From the NCBI RefSeq assembly GCF_015832195.1, contig NW_024037374.1, positions 2,480,001 through 2,544,000 on the forward strand: a DNA stretch of 64,000 nt. Reading direction: 5' to 3'. The translations under genes were made by a program, and so were the position numbers. Source of the DNA: Motacilla alba alba (taxonomy: Eukaryota; Chordata; Aves; Passeriformes; Motacillidae). How positions within the stretch are numbered: position 1 is the first letter of the stretch; every line of letters begins with the position of its first letter. The notes under the pieces are model-generated. The model made no database searches. It had not been told where the DNA came from and saw nothing but the letters and a program-made list of their open reading frames with translations. Of the stretch, positions 12,101 to 22,360 are shown piece by piece.

Positions 12101-14550
12101 TGATTCTGACTTGGAGTTCTGGAGAGGTTTCTTCAGCTGCCTCTCAGGGACTGATGTTCAGGGCCTGAGCACAAAGCCCCAGAGGCTCATTAAAGTCCTT
12201 GTGCTGTGTCTGTGCTGCTGAGCTGGGCTGGGCTGCTGGCACAGAGGCAGCTGCTGGTAACCAAGAAGAGCTTGAAAAGCACATTTCTCTTGCTGAGCAG
12301 CTCTTCTGCCAGCCCAGCAGGGCTGGGGCACTGCCTGCAGCCAGCCCGGGCACAGCACAGAGGCACAGAGAGCTTCCGTCAGTCAGGGCTGGGAAGGTGC
12401 TGAGAAGTGCCTGGGGCAGAATCCCTGCCAGCCCTTGGCACAGGAACCTCTGGCTGCAGGACAATGCAGCTGCAGCTCCTGCAGTGATCTCCTACAGCTG
12501 CAACATCCCAATGCCTACAGACCCTGTGAGTACATTCTCTGATTGTCTCTTGTGCAGAGCAGCCAGGGGTGCCCAGGGCTGTCCTGCAGAGCAGGCTCCT
12601 GCAGCCCAGGGTGCTGTGCTGGGGCAGGGACTCTGCTGCCTGCCAGGGACAGCTCTCAGCCAGCCCAGGGAGCTGCTGCCAGCACTGGGGAGAAGCTGTG
12701 GGAGGAAGGAGCCACCCTGAGCAGGGCAGGTGCTGCTGCTGCTGAGAGGGGCTGGGTGGGGCAGGGCTGCTCCCAGCTCCAGACCAGCCTGGGCACAGCT
12801 CTGGAGGACACTTCCCAAAGAAGGTAAGCCTGGGATTGCTGGATAGATCAGGAGCTTTCCTGAGAGTTTTTTCAATTTCCTACTTGGAACAGGATGGGAA
12901 AGTTGGGGTGATGACAAAAAGATTTTTGCATTTTCTACATTTTTATGTATTCATAGCTCTCTAAGTTACTATTATATTTGTAAAAAACTATTATCGTTGC
13001 TTACCTTTAATAAACTCTCAATTAACTCTATTAAACTACTATTATATACTAATAAAACTTTTATCCTTAAAAACCTCTAGTATGTTTCCTTACTTTATTT
13101 TTAGATTTTAGAAAGAAAACTGACTGTCTAAATATATTCCTGAAATACTGTATAGCGTTATTCTCTTATATAGTCCTGATATACTAAACAGTCTTATAGG
13201 AAGAGGACTTATAGGAACTCTTTTTTTTTTTTTTAACCTGAATATGAGCAGTCATGAGAAAAAGTGAAGGCAAAGAAGCCTTTGGACCTGCTGCAATGAG
13301 TTGAGCCAGGGGTGTGTAACTGTGGCAACTGAATCTGCTATTGGATGTTCCTGTTCAATATCCCAATTAATCAACCTTTAAAAATTGTTGAAATCAGGGC
13401 CTGGGTGTGCTCCATTTCCACTGGGACACCTGGAAGCTTCCAAGAAAGGTCTGGTTTTTACTCTATTCTTCTAACACTGTTGCAAGGGTTTATTTCTCTT
13501 TTTGATTATAGGTAACAGGGGGATGAGGGAAGCAGCAGAGGAATTGTAATCCCAGAATGACAGAACATTCTGAGTGGAAAGGGACACACAGCAGGATCAT
13601 CAAAGGAATGTTGGAACATTTGCAGGGACTCCAGAACTGTCACTTTGGGTGGTCAGTCTCTCTGCTGGGAGCCTCCCAAAGGGCCCTCAGCCACTGCTCA
13701 GCCCTGGACAGCAGCAGCATCACCTCTGCAGGGCCCAGCAGGGCTCTCCTGAGCTGCCCTTGCCCACCTGCAGCCAGAGCCTGCCCCAGGCAGGGCCCTG
13801 CACACAGGCAGGTTTCTGTAGGGCCAGGGCGAGGGCACACAGGCTGGGATGGGCTCTGTGAGCACTGGCAGGGACAAGGCTCCTCTCAGGAGGGAATGTC
13901 CAGGCCCAGGGAGATGCTCAGGGAAGGAGAGGCGGCTGAAGAGAGCAGTGCTGGGGGCAGGAGGGCACTGTTGGTGTGTGGGAGGTGCTGGGCACAGCTG
14001 GGCACGGGAACACTGTCCTGAGTGCCCGGCTGTCTCTGCCCTGCCCTCTCAGGCACAGCACCACAACATCTTCTCTTGTTTCTGCACTGCCCTGGTATTG
14101 TCACTGTGATCTGCTGCTCTCAGGGTGGCTCTGGCATTTGTAGCAGCTGAGTCAGGCACTGCCCTTGGCATTCCTGCCAGGCAGGGGTGCCCATGGGAAT
14201 GGGGTGTCCAAGCTTCCCTGGCACCTGTGGGGCTGTGGGCAAAGCAGTCCATGGGAAAGGGGAGTGAGCTGAGCCCCCTCGCTGAGATCCCGTCATGGGC
14301 ACAGCTGGGGATCTCCTTGCTGTGCCCTTCCAAGCTCTGAGCTGCCCTCCTGGGTGTCCCCACGCACAGGACTGGCTGCTCCTGGCACACTCAGCCAGCC
14401 CAACTGGAGCTAAGGCAGAGACCTGGCTGAAGGTTTTCCAAGTGCAGAAACAAGGGTGGGTAAGTCACAGCAGGACAATCTACAGGGAATGGCCCAGGTT
14501 TTGCTCAGAGCAGCCTCTCCTGACTTGTCACTGTCCTTTCTCCATGAACA
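12101..14550. other. OR upstream region, no coding exon recognised
   Basis: GC-rich up to about 12830, AT-rich 12930-13240 (including a T16 run near 13221), GC-rich again from 13640. Short frames on both strands show no protein family. The segment ending CCCTGTGAGTACATT near 12525 carries a good splice-donor-like site (GTGAGT) that is also present at 50156 in the third copy, so it could be the end of a 5' non-coding exon of the OR transcript. That is inference. Confidence 0.4.
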
Positions 14551-14551
14551 G
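14530..14551 (+). other. Likely splice acceptor of OR coding exon
   Basis: Pyrimidine-rich CTGTCCTTTCTCCATGAACAG ends in AG 23 bases before the OR ATG. Vertebrate OR genes typically have non-coding 5' exons and a single coding exon. The same tract is kept in the mirror copy and at about 51628-51649 before the OR pseudogene. Confidence 0.45.
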
Positions 14552-14574
14552 GTCCCCAAGTGCAGCCCCAGGAA

Positions 14575-15555
14575 ATGTCCAACAGCAGCTCCATCAGCCA
14601 CTTCCTCCTGCTGGCATTGGCAGACACGCGGCAGCTGCAGCTGCTGCACTTCTGCCTCTTGCTGGGCATCTCCCTGGCTGCCCTCCTGGGCAACGGCCTC
14701 ATCATCAGCGCCGTAGCCTGCGGCCAGCACCTGCACACGCCCATGTTCTTCTTCCTGCTCAACCTGGCCCTCACTGACCTGGGCTCCATCTGCACCACTG
14801 TCCCCAAAGCCATGCACAATTCCCTCTGGGACACCAGGAACATCTCCTACAAAGGATGTGCAGTCCAGCTATTTTTTATTGTCTTTTTCATCTCAGCAGA
14901 GGTTTCCATCCTGACCATCATGTGCTACGATCGCTACGTGTCCATCTGCAAACCCCTGCACTACGGGACCCTGCTGGGCAGCAGAGCTTGTGCCCACATG
15001 GCAGCAGCTGCCTGGGCCAGTGCCTTTCTCTATTCACTGCTGCACACAGCCAATACATTTTCCCTGCCCCTGTGCCATGGCAATGCCCTGGGCCAGTTCT
15101 TCTGTGAAATCCCACAGATCCTCAAGCTCTCCTGCTCCAAATCCTACCTCAGGGAACTGGGCCTTCTTGCTGTTGGTGCCTGTTTGATAATTAGTTGTTT
15201 TGTGTTCATTGTTTACTCCTATGTGCAGATCTTCAGGGCTGTGCTGAGGATCCCCTCTGAGCAGGGACGGCACAAAGCCTTTTCCACCTGCCTCCCTCAC
15301 CTGGCCGTGGTCTCCCTGTTTGTCAGCACGTCATTTTTTATGTACCTGAAGCCCCTCTCCCTGTCCTCCCCATCCCTGGATCTGGCCCTGTCAGTTCTGT
15401 ACTCGGTGGTGCCTCCAGCCCTGAACCCCCTCATCTACAGCCTGAGGAACCAGGAGCTCAAGGCTGCAGTGTGGACACTGATGACTGGATGCTTTCAGGA
15501 CCATCAAACTACTGGCCAATTTCTGCCAATCACTTGTAATAAAAGTAATCTTTGA
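14575..15555 (+). CDS. Olfactory receptor, OR14-like (left-arm copy)
   Basis: Intact 326-residue class A GPCR that would sit in the membrane of olfactory neurons and bind odorants. I start at the ATG in GAAATGTCC, five codons inside a longer open frame that opens with GTG. Visible features: N-glycosylation sequon NSS at residues 3-5, TM1 GN at 39-40, HTPMFFFLLNLAL at 54-66, conserved Cys95, MCYDRYVSICKPLHY at 116-130, KAFSTC at 234-239 and PPALNPLIYSLRN at 280-292. The style matches the expanded avian OR14-like group, a family assignment from memory. The C-terminal 14 or so residues are an extension: the third copy stops at TAA where this one has CAA. Differs from the right-arm copy at residues 46, 88 and 89. 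Confidence 0.93.
   Translation: MSNSSSISHFLLLALADTRQLQLLHFCLLLGISLAALLGNGLIISAVACGQHLHTPMFFFLLNLALTDLGSICTTVPKAMHNSLWDTRNISYKGCAVQLFFIVFFISAEVSILTIMCYDRYVSICKPLHYGTLLGSRACAHMAAAAWASAFLYSLLHTANTFSLPLCHGNALGQFFCEIPQILKLSCSKSYLRELGLLAVGACLIISCFVFIVYSYVQIFRAVLRIPSEQGRHKAFSTCLPHLAVVSLFVSTSFFMYLKPLSLSSPSLDLALSVLYSVVPPALNPLIYSLRNQELKAAVWTLMTGCFQDHQTTGQFLPITCNKSNL
15539..15544 (+). terminator. Poly(A) signal overlapping the OR coding end
   Basis: AATAAA lies inside the reading frame, nine bases before the TGA at 15553-15555, which is followed at once by TAG. In the third copy the matching AATAAA (52640-52645) lies 31 bases downstream of the stop, the usual arrangement. Confidence 0.6.
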
Positions 15556-15839
15556 TAGTTCTTTTCGTTTTCATTTTGGAGCTCCTCTTTGTTTGTTTTA
15601 CTTTTTTCATGTTGTCCAAAAAGCAATGTCATTGTTTGTGCCATTTCTCATTTTGTTTCTCTCCACCTTCCCTGTGGCCACACACTTTGTCAATGAGGGG
15701 CTGCGCTCTTGGTGGCTTTAAAGCCACTAAAGGATATCCCAGTAAAGTTTTCTGTAGAGATGCCCTTTGGTTGCCTTCTCTGGAGCTGCAGCAGCAATGT
15801 CTGTGTGCAGAGCTGGGGGCAGATCAGTGCTGGCACAGC

Positions 15840-16175
15840 AGCTGCTCCTGCTGGCCACACCATTCCTGATCCAGGCCAGGAGCCATTGGCCTTCTTGGCC
15901 ACCTGGGCACACTGCTGCCTCATGTCCAACCTGCTGTCCAGCAGTCCCTGCAGCTCCCTTTCTGCCTGGCTGCTCTCCAGCCACTCTGTCCCCAGCCTGT
16001 GGTGCTGCAGGGGTTGTTGTGGCCAAAGAGCAGGACCTGGCTCTGAGAGTTGTTAAACCTCACCTTGTTGGATTTGGTCCTGGATCCAGCCTGTCCAGGG
16101 CCCTGTGCAGAGCCCTCCTACCCTCCAGCAGATCAGAACTCACACTCAGCTTGGTGTCATCTGCAAAGATGTCCT
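15840..16175 (-). mobile_element. CR1 LINE fragment (ORF2 C-terminal region)
   Basis: Minus-strand sequence decodes in pieces to CR1 ORF2 C-terminal phrases such as FGHNNP, WRAARQ and [13 protein letters not shown]. It lacks the CR1 3' end, which is present in the third copy (54191-54480), and stops abruptly at the minisatellite near 16175. Broken by frameshifts. Confidence 0.75.
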
Positions 16176-16919
16176 TGGTTCCATGGGGTCCCTCAGTGTC
16201 ACAATGGCCTCTTGGTTACACCAGGCCCTGCACTCTCACACTGGTCTCCTTGGCTCCATGAGACCATGCAGAGCAACAATGGTCTCCATGGTTCCATGGG
16301 GCCCCAATATGTCACAATGTTCTTCTTGGTTCCATGGGGCTTCACAGTGGCACAATGTCATCCTTGGTACCGCAGTTTCACAGTGGCCCCTTGGTTCCAT
16401 GGGGCCCCAGGCTGTCACAATGGCCCCATGGTTACATGAGGTCCCACACTGTCACCATGGTCTCTGGGATTCCACAAGTCCCCTCAGTGTCACAATGGAC
16501 TCCTTGTTTCCACAAGGCCACACAGCGTCACAACTTCTTCCAGATTGCTCAAGGCCCCGTAGTGTCACAGTGGCCCCTTGGTTCCACAGGATCCTGCAGT
16601 GTCACAATGTCCCCTTGGTCCCATGAGGCCCCGCAGTGTCAGACAGCCCCTTGGTTCCACTGGGCCCTGGAGTCTCCCAATGGTCTCCTTGGTTTCGCAG
16701 TGTCAAAATGGTGAAACCCCTTGGTTACACAAGGCCCTGCAGTGTCACAATGGCCTCTGGGGCCCCTCAAGGACCCAGAGTGTCACAGTGGACTCCCTGG
16801 TTCCATCTGGCCCCACAACACCACAATGGACCCCTGGTTCAATGTGGCTGTACAGTGTCACTATGGTCCCCCTTAGTTCCACAAGATCCCGCAGTGTCAC
16901 CATGGCCCCAGAGTGTCCC
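16176..16919 (+). repeat. 37-bp minisatellite, about 20 units
   Basis: GTGTCACAATGG...CCTTGGTTCCATGAGGCC array lying exactly between two CR1 pieces. It begins where the CR1 RT sequence breaks off and ends at the 3' end of the next CR1. Absent at the matching place in the third copy. Confidence 0.85.
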
Positions 16920-18632
16920 AATCATCACAGAATGACAGAATCCAATAGGCTGGAAAAGACCTTTGAGATTATCAAGTCTAACCAATGCCTTAATACCGCC
17001 TTGTCACCCAGACCATGCCACTAAGTGCCACTGGAGAGGGACAGTGACTCCTGGCCAGCACATTCCAATGCCCAATCACCCTTCTGTGAAGAACGTCTTC
17101 CTGCTGTCCAGCCTAAACCTCCCCTGGTGCAGCTTAAGGCTGTGTCCTCTTGTCCTGCCCTCCAGCAGATCCACACTCTCACCCAGCTTGGTGTCATCTG
17201 CAAATTTGCTGATGGTGGACTCAATCCCCTCATCCAGATCATCAGTGAAGATATGAAACAGGACTGGGCCCAACACTGATCCCTGGGGATAGCACCAGTG
17301 CCTGGACACCAGCTGGATGAAGCACCATCCCCATCACTCTCTGGGCACAGCCTCCAGCCAGCTCTTAAATGTCCCAGCAAGGAGGGAACCTGCTCAAGCC
17401 ATGGGCTGCAGCTTTTCCAGGGAATGCTCTCAGAGACAGTGTCAAAGGCCTTGCTGAAGTCCAGACAGACAACATCCACAGCTTTTCTGACATCCACAGG
17501 TGGGTCTTTTGGTCATACAAGGAGACCAGGTTGTTCAGGAAGGACATGCTACCCCTAAAATCCACTCTGGCTGGCTCTGATCCCTCGGCCATCCTGTGGG
17601 TGCCCTGTGATGGCACTCAAAGTGATCTGTTCCATAACCTTGCCCGGCACCAAGGTCAGGCTGACAGGCCTGGAGTTCCCCAGATCCTCCTTCCAGCCCT
17701 TCCTGGGGATGGGGTCACACTGGCACCTCCAGTGCTCTGGGACCTCCCCACTGAGCCAGGACTGATGGGAAATGATGGAGAGGAGCTTGGGGAGCTCATC
17801 CACCAGCTCCCCTCATCCCCCTAGGATGGATCCCATCGGGTGCCAGCAACATCTGTGTGGCTCAGTAGGTCAGCAGCTGCTTTCTCCTGGATTCCAGGGG
17901 TCTGTTCTGCTCCCTGTGCCCATCTACCAGCTCAGGAGAACACTTGCCTTGAGGACAACTTGTCCTAATCTTGAAAATTGAGAAAAACAAGAGATTCAGT
18001 AGCTCAGCCTTTTCCTTTAGTTACTATATTCTCCACTGCATCCAATAAAGCATAGAGGTTCTCCTTGTTCCTCCTTTTGCTATACCTTTTTTTATAAATA
18101 CATTTTTATTCTTTTTACAGAAGCTGCCAAGTTAAGTTCTAATGGAGCTTTCACCTCTCTAATTTCTTTCTGCATGACCTAACAACATCCTTAAACACTT
18201 CCTGAGTTGCTGCTCCTTTTTATTCCCTGAGTTCCCACAAAAAGCTCCAAGGGGAGCCAGGCCAGTCATTTTCCTCACTAGCTCATCTTTTGCCACACTG
18301 GGGACAGGCTGCTCCTTCCCCCTTAACATTACTTTCTTTAAGTGTGCCCATCCTTCCTGCACCCCTTTGTTTTTAAGGGCTGTTTCCCTTAGAAAAATAA
18401 ATCAGTACCTCATTCGGTACTCCCCAAATCAGCATCCTAAATAGGCCAAAGTCTGCCCTGCCTAATTCCAGGGTAGAAGTTTTTGTTGCTGCCCCTCCTT
18501 CTCTCACAGGACATTGAAATCTTGATTATTTCATGGTCACTGTGCCCCAGGCAGCCTCTGACCCCCACATCTGCCACCAGCCCTTCTCTGTTTGTGAACA
18601 GCAGGAGACAGAGCTTTCCTTGGCAGTGGGAG
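16920..18632 (-). mobile_element. CR1 LINE, 5'-truncated, ~1.7 kb
   Basis: Reading the minus strand from 18632 downward: end of the endonuclease (GHSDHE), the linker with LLDAVENIVTK, the RT domain with NSRPVSL, DFSKAFDTV and FADDTKL, then the C-terminal part and a CR1-like 3' end near 16920 (ATTCTGTCATTCTGTGATGATT on the minus strand). Many stops and frameshifts make it inactive. The left-arm boundary at 18131 falls inside this element, and a solo LTR abuts it at 18633. Confidence 0.85.
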
Positions 18633-19096
18633 TGCTACCAAAAATTCTCTAAAACAGAAAACTCCTCAACACCAATGCAGCATTAAGAAGCAGCATTCTT
18701 TATTCAGCCGGATGCACGGGGCAGAGCTCCTCCCAAAGCCGTGCGTGCTGAGTACAGGAAAGTGTCTGTTTATTTTCTGCATTTTGCACACATATTCATT
18801 GATTGTCCTGGACTAAGCACACATCTGATAATCATTTCCCCAAAATCAATAACAGATTTCCCCTCCCCTCTACCCATGTGCTCTTCTGTCCTGGGGGTCT
18901 CTCTGGTGGTCCCTGGTGGTCGTGGACCCCAATGTTCCAGTGGGCCTGGCTGAGCTGGCAGGACACTGAGGCTGGTGAACTCCCAGTTCCCCTTCTGACA
19001 CAATGGGCATTGTGTGCTTTCCATAGGCCTGGGGTTTTGGAGAACAAGCTCCAGGTGTCAGCTCACCTGGTGGAGGCAATTGATCATCTGGGAACA
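18633..19096 (-). mobile_element. Solo LTR (464 bp)
   Basis: Termini TGCTACC...GGGAACA, with an AATAAA on the minus strand inside GCTGAATAAAGAATGC (about 18694-18702), so sense is minus. The matching LTR at 55038-55499 shares both ends, so the insertion is older than the direct duplication. A relative lies at 60325. Flanks GGGAG and TGAGG give no clear target duplication. Confidence 0.65.
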
Positions 19097-19099
19097 TGA

Positions 19100-19340
19100 G
19101 GTCACAGAGTGAGCTATGACATCACAGAGTGGATTATGTGAGGTTATCTAGCAGCTGCAGCATCATAGACTGCCTCTGTGCCGTCACAGAGCCAGCTGTG
19201 ACATCACAGGGCAGAGGTCTGACATCACAGAGCAGACTATGACATCACAGAGTGGGCTATGACATCAGAGATCAGGTGTGTGACATTAGAGAATGAGCTG
19301 TGACCTCACAGAGGGGCCATGTGACATCCCAGGAGGGCTG
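19100..19340 (+). repeat. TGACATCACAGAG short-repeat array
   Basis: Irregular tandem repeats of about 20-26 bp around (A/T)GTGACATCACAGAG. Related arrays lie at 23590-24122 (opposite orientation), 55530-55745 and 61326-61665. Three of the four are followed by the same GGTCACT...GCCCCAGC module. Confidence 0.8.
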
Positions 19341-20680
19341 TGTCAGGTCACTGGGTTGGTCACTCTGCCCCAGCTGCCCCTCACAGTTTCTCCCAACAAG
19401 TCCAATGCTGTTCATGCCCAGTGGGGTCCCTGTCCCCCGGTATCCCCCTGGTCCCCCTGGAGCCACAGCCTCCAGCAAAGGATGTTCCACAGGTTCCATC
19501 CCAGAGCCTGACATGGGGACAAGGGGCCGGGTCTGTGTGAGCAGGACATCAAGGCCATGGATTATCCAGGTCCCTGTGGCCTGGTTTGGGTTGCCCAGGG
19601 CAGGAAAGATGTCTGGCAGCTGGAGCAGGGTTAGGGAAGGGCCTCCAAGATGGGGCTGGAGCCCTTGGGCTGTGAGCAGAGGCTGAGGGAGCTGGGCTTG
19701 TCCAGCCCGCAGCAGGGAAGGCTGAGGGGCTCCTCATCCCAGCCTGGCAGTGCCAGCCAGGAAGTGCTGGAGAACACAGAGCCAGGCTCTTCAGCGGGGG
19801 GCCTGGTGGGAGACAAAAGCCAATGGGTGGAAGGGGAAAGAGGGGAGATCAGCCAGGACAGGAGGAGATGAAGTGAGTCAGGCTGGTTTCAGCATTTCCT
19901 CAACACCAAGAGCAGCCTGACCTCCCTTCTCCATCCACCACTGACAGCTTTGCAAGTCAGGAATTGTTCGAGTTGTTTTGCCCCCACTCCAGGACGAGCA
20001 TCCTGATACAAGAACTTAAGTGTATTTATATCTATCATAAAACCATGTTTGTCTGAAATTATTTTTAGTATAGAAATCACTTCTGAATGGTGGACTCAGC
20101 AGATGCTGCTGGACGTTGCACATAGCTCAGGGAAGAGTGTCATTGGTATTAAATTTTGTCCTGTTCTACTATGGTCTGTTGGCCATGAAGAGAAACTTTC
20201 TGTGCCTCTGAGTCTCAGCAGTTCCTGATCCCCAAAGGAAACAAACCTGATGAGTTGTGGTCCCCACTCCAGTGGTGGGACTTGCACCTCCCTCCATCCC
20301 CAGAGCAGAGCTCCCTTGTCCCAGCAAGTCTCTGGCAATGCAGGGATGAAGGAAACAGGACAGGCTTTGCAGATCAGGGATAGGGCAGAGCCAGGGAGAA
20401 GAATGACTATTGCATTTGATAGAGCTGTGCCTTGCCTTGGCTTTGTTGGCTGACAAGAAATGAACATCCCTCTGTGTCTCGGGCAGCTCCTTCTGCAAGG
20501 AAAGCAGGTGGGAGTTGGAGCCAAGGAGCTGAAAGCTGCAGCTGCAGCCTGGGCTGGAGGGAGCTCAGATTTGCACAAGGCTGCTCTGAGTGCCAGGCCT
20601 TGGATGGGGGAAATGGTGGGGTGGGGGTAGGGACAGAGTCTGATTGATTGTCAGCCATGAAGGGTCTTGATTTTCATATC
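19341..20680. other. Duplicated non-coding module (paired with 55746-57170)
   Basis: No coding gene. 19341-19520 is a module shared with 55746-55930 and 61666-61840. 19600-19740 resembles the CR1 3' non-coding region (AGGCTGAGGGAGCTGGGCTTGT). The rest is single-copy-like apart from its partner at 55960-57170, where part is replaced by a CR1 fragment. Confidence 0.5.
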
Positions 20681-21466
20681 TATACAGACTGCATGACGAG
20701 GTACTTGGATTCAGTGTCAATTGGAGATTGCAACTATCAATGTAGTAACAGGAAAAAAAAAAAACCTAGACAGGACATAAAGAATTAATTTCTCACTGTC
20801 TTTTTAAGTAGAATATATTCAGCTTGAAGACACTGCTGGAATCTGTCTAATTAACCACAAAAGATTTGAAAACCTAAATCAATTTATTCCCAGAGGCTTG
20901 GCTTGTGAAGGTGTTTGAATGTTAATGAGCCCTGGGACACTGAATTCCTGCACTGAAGAGCTGCAGGCTGAACAAGCCTCTGCAGCAGTACAATTCAGCA
21001 GCAGCCTCCAAGTTGCTGAGGATGTCAGCAGCCCCCACTGAGGCCATCCCTGGCCAGAGCCCGTGGGGGAATGGGCAGACAAGGAGAGCGTCCCTGGGGC
21101 TGGGCCAGCACAACTCAGAGGCACCAGCGGCTGCAGCTGGGAAATGGAGTGTGGAATGGGGCTGGGAGAGCCCTGCCTGGGCTGTGCCAAGCAGGACACA
21201 CAAGCCCTGACTCCCATTCTCCAAGAAACTCTCTGAAGGAGACATTTAAAAGTATTTACAATTATTTGTGTACTCTGAGTTTGATGCACTGGAGAAATAT
21301 CATCAAAAGATTCTCAGGAGCTCAAAACAGCCAAACAGATTTTACTGAGAACTTTAGAAAATCAGAGAAACTTTGGCAAAAGGTTTTATTATGACATTGT
21401 AGGGGGTTTTTTTGTTTGTTAATTTATGATTTTTCTATTTTTGAGATTTCCTAATATATTGATGAG
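20681..21466. other. No gene; weak homology to 57180-57560
   Basis: AT-rich at first, then a GC-rich stretch (20920-21210) with remnants of the OR-flank repeat (GTTAATGAGCCCTGGGACACTGAATTCCTG). Contains an A-run near 20752. I see no exon or RNA gene. Confidence 0.45.
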
Positions 21467-22360
21467 TGTGGTGGGTTTTATTGTTGGTTAATTATTTATG
21501 CATTTTTTTTTGCTGTGAGATAGGATTAGGAGACAGGTAAAATAGGCTTAAACTTTTAAAAAGGGTATAAAGAAAATTTTATTGAAAGTAACTAAAAGAA
21601 AAAAGGTAGTAAGCATTAAAATAAACTCTTTTGAACTCATTTTTTTCTGTACAGCTTTTTTTTTTACTGACAATGTAAAGAAAATAAACCTAAAATTTCT
21701 AGTTAGTTCACTATTTCTAGAATAGTCTTTTTTTAGTTTACTTCAGGAGAGACGTTCTTTTGCTAAGGTTATGGAGATTTTTTTAGAAAAGGAAAAAATA
21801 GGTTTTTTTGTGGTTCTTACTTTAGTAATGGATAACAGTTGTCCGGAGAACTTTCTTATTGTGAAGTTATTTTCATTGCTACAAGCTTTTTTACAGCTTG
21901 TTGATGGGCCATGTGAACTTATGGGGTATTGTTTTGAAGATGATGTATTTAAAGGGGAAAGTTTTTATTATTTACTTTTAAAAATATTTTTATCACTGAA
22001 AATAGAGATCCTCTTTTGGGGGGTACTGGATTACTTTTTTTTTTCTGTTTAAAATTTTGATGAACTACACTTCTTCTAATTTTTTCTTTTATTTTGTGGG
22101 TTTTTTTTATATTACTTTGAATATTTTTTAGGTTTTTTTTGTTTTATGTGTTATAATGAACAAGAGTTTTTTCTTTATAATTTAAAGGAGGATTTTAGTT
22201 TTAAGAGTAAGGTAATTTTTCTTCTTTTTTTTAGGGGGATTTAATTTCTTCTTTACTGACTTTGATGGTTTTATATTGTTTTTTAATATGCTTGTATTTT
22301 GTTTTTCTTTAACTCATGGGAGGATTGAAGTATTGCAAGGGGTAACACCTGACCCACCAG
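21467..22360 (-). mobile_element. C-depleted (edited-looking) solo LTR
   Basis: Colinear with the ~1-kb LTR at 33812-34809: TGTGGTGGGTT start, GCTGTGAGATAGGAT, ATGGGCCATGTGAAC and TATGTGTTATAATGA all line up with counterparts. By the AATAAA of the relatives, sense is the minus strand. On the plus strand most C positions of the relatives are T here. One 60-base stretch, 21661-21720, has 8 C against 16 in the matching 34021-34080. In sense terms this is G-to-A change. The 3' limit is approximate. Confidence 0.65.

Larger units (their letters stand above)
1..18131. repeat. Left arm of 18-kb inverted duplication
   Basis: This stretch reads, base for base with rare differences, as the reverse complement of 26688-44820 (p + q = 44821 over most of the arm, drifting to 44817 near the inner end through small indels). 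It carries a broken ERV, satellites, a solo LTR, an intact OR gene and CR1 pieces, all mirrored. The outer end is not visible because the arm begins at base 1. The inner end is where its partner meets the N gap, inside a CR1 element, so 18131 is not necessarily a biological boundary. Differences I noticed number a few dozen, implying well over 99 percent identity. Confidence 0.95.

Noticed and set aside
14560..14574. Earlier OR start at the GTG five codons upstream
   Set aside because: Vertebrate ORs start at ATG, and the sequence before it fits a splice acceptor. The ATG at 14575 gives the usual N-terminus with an early NSS sequon.
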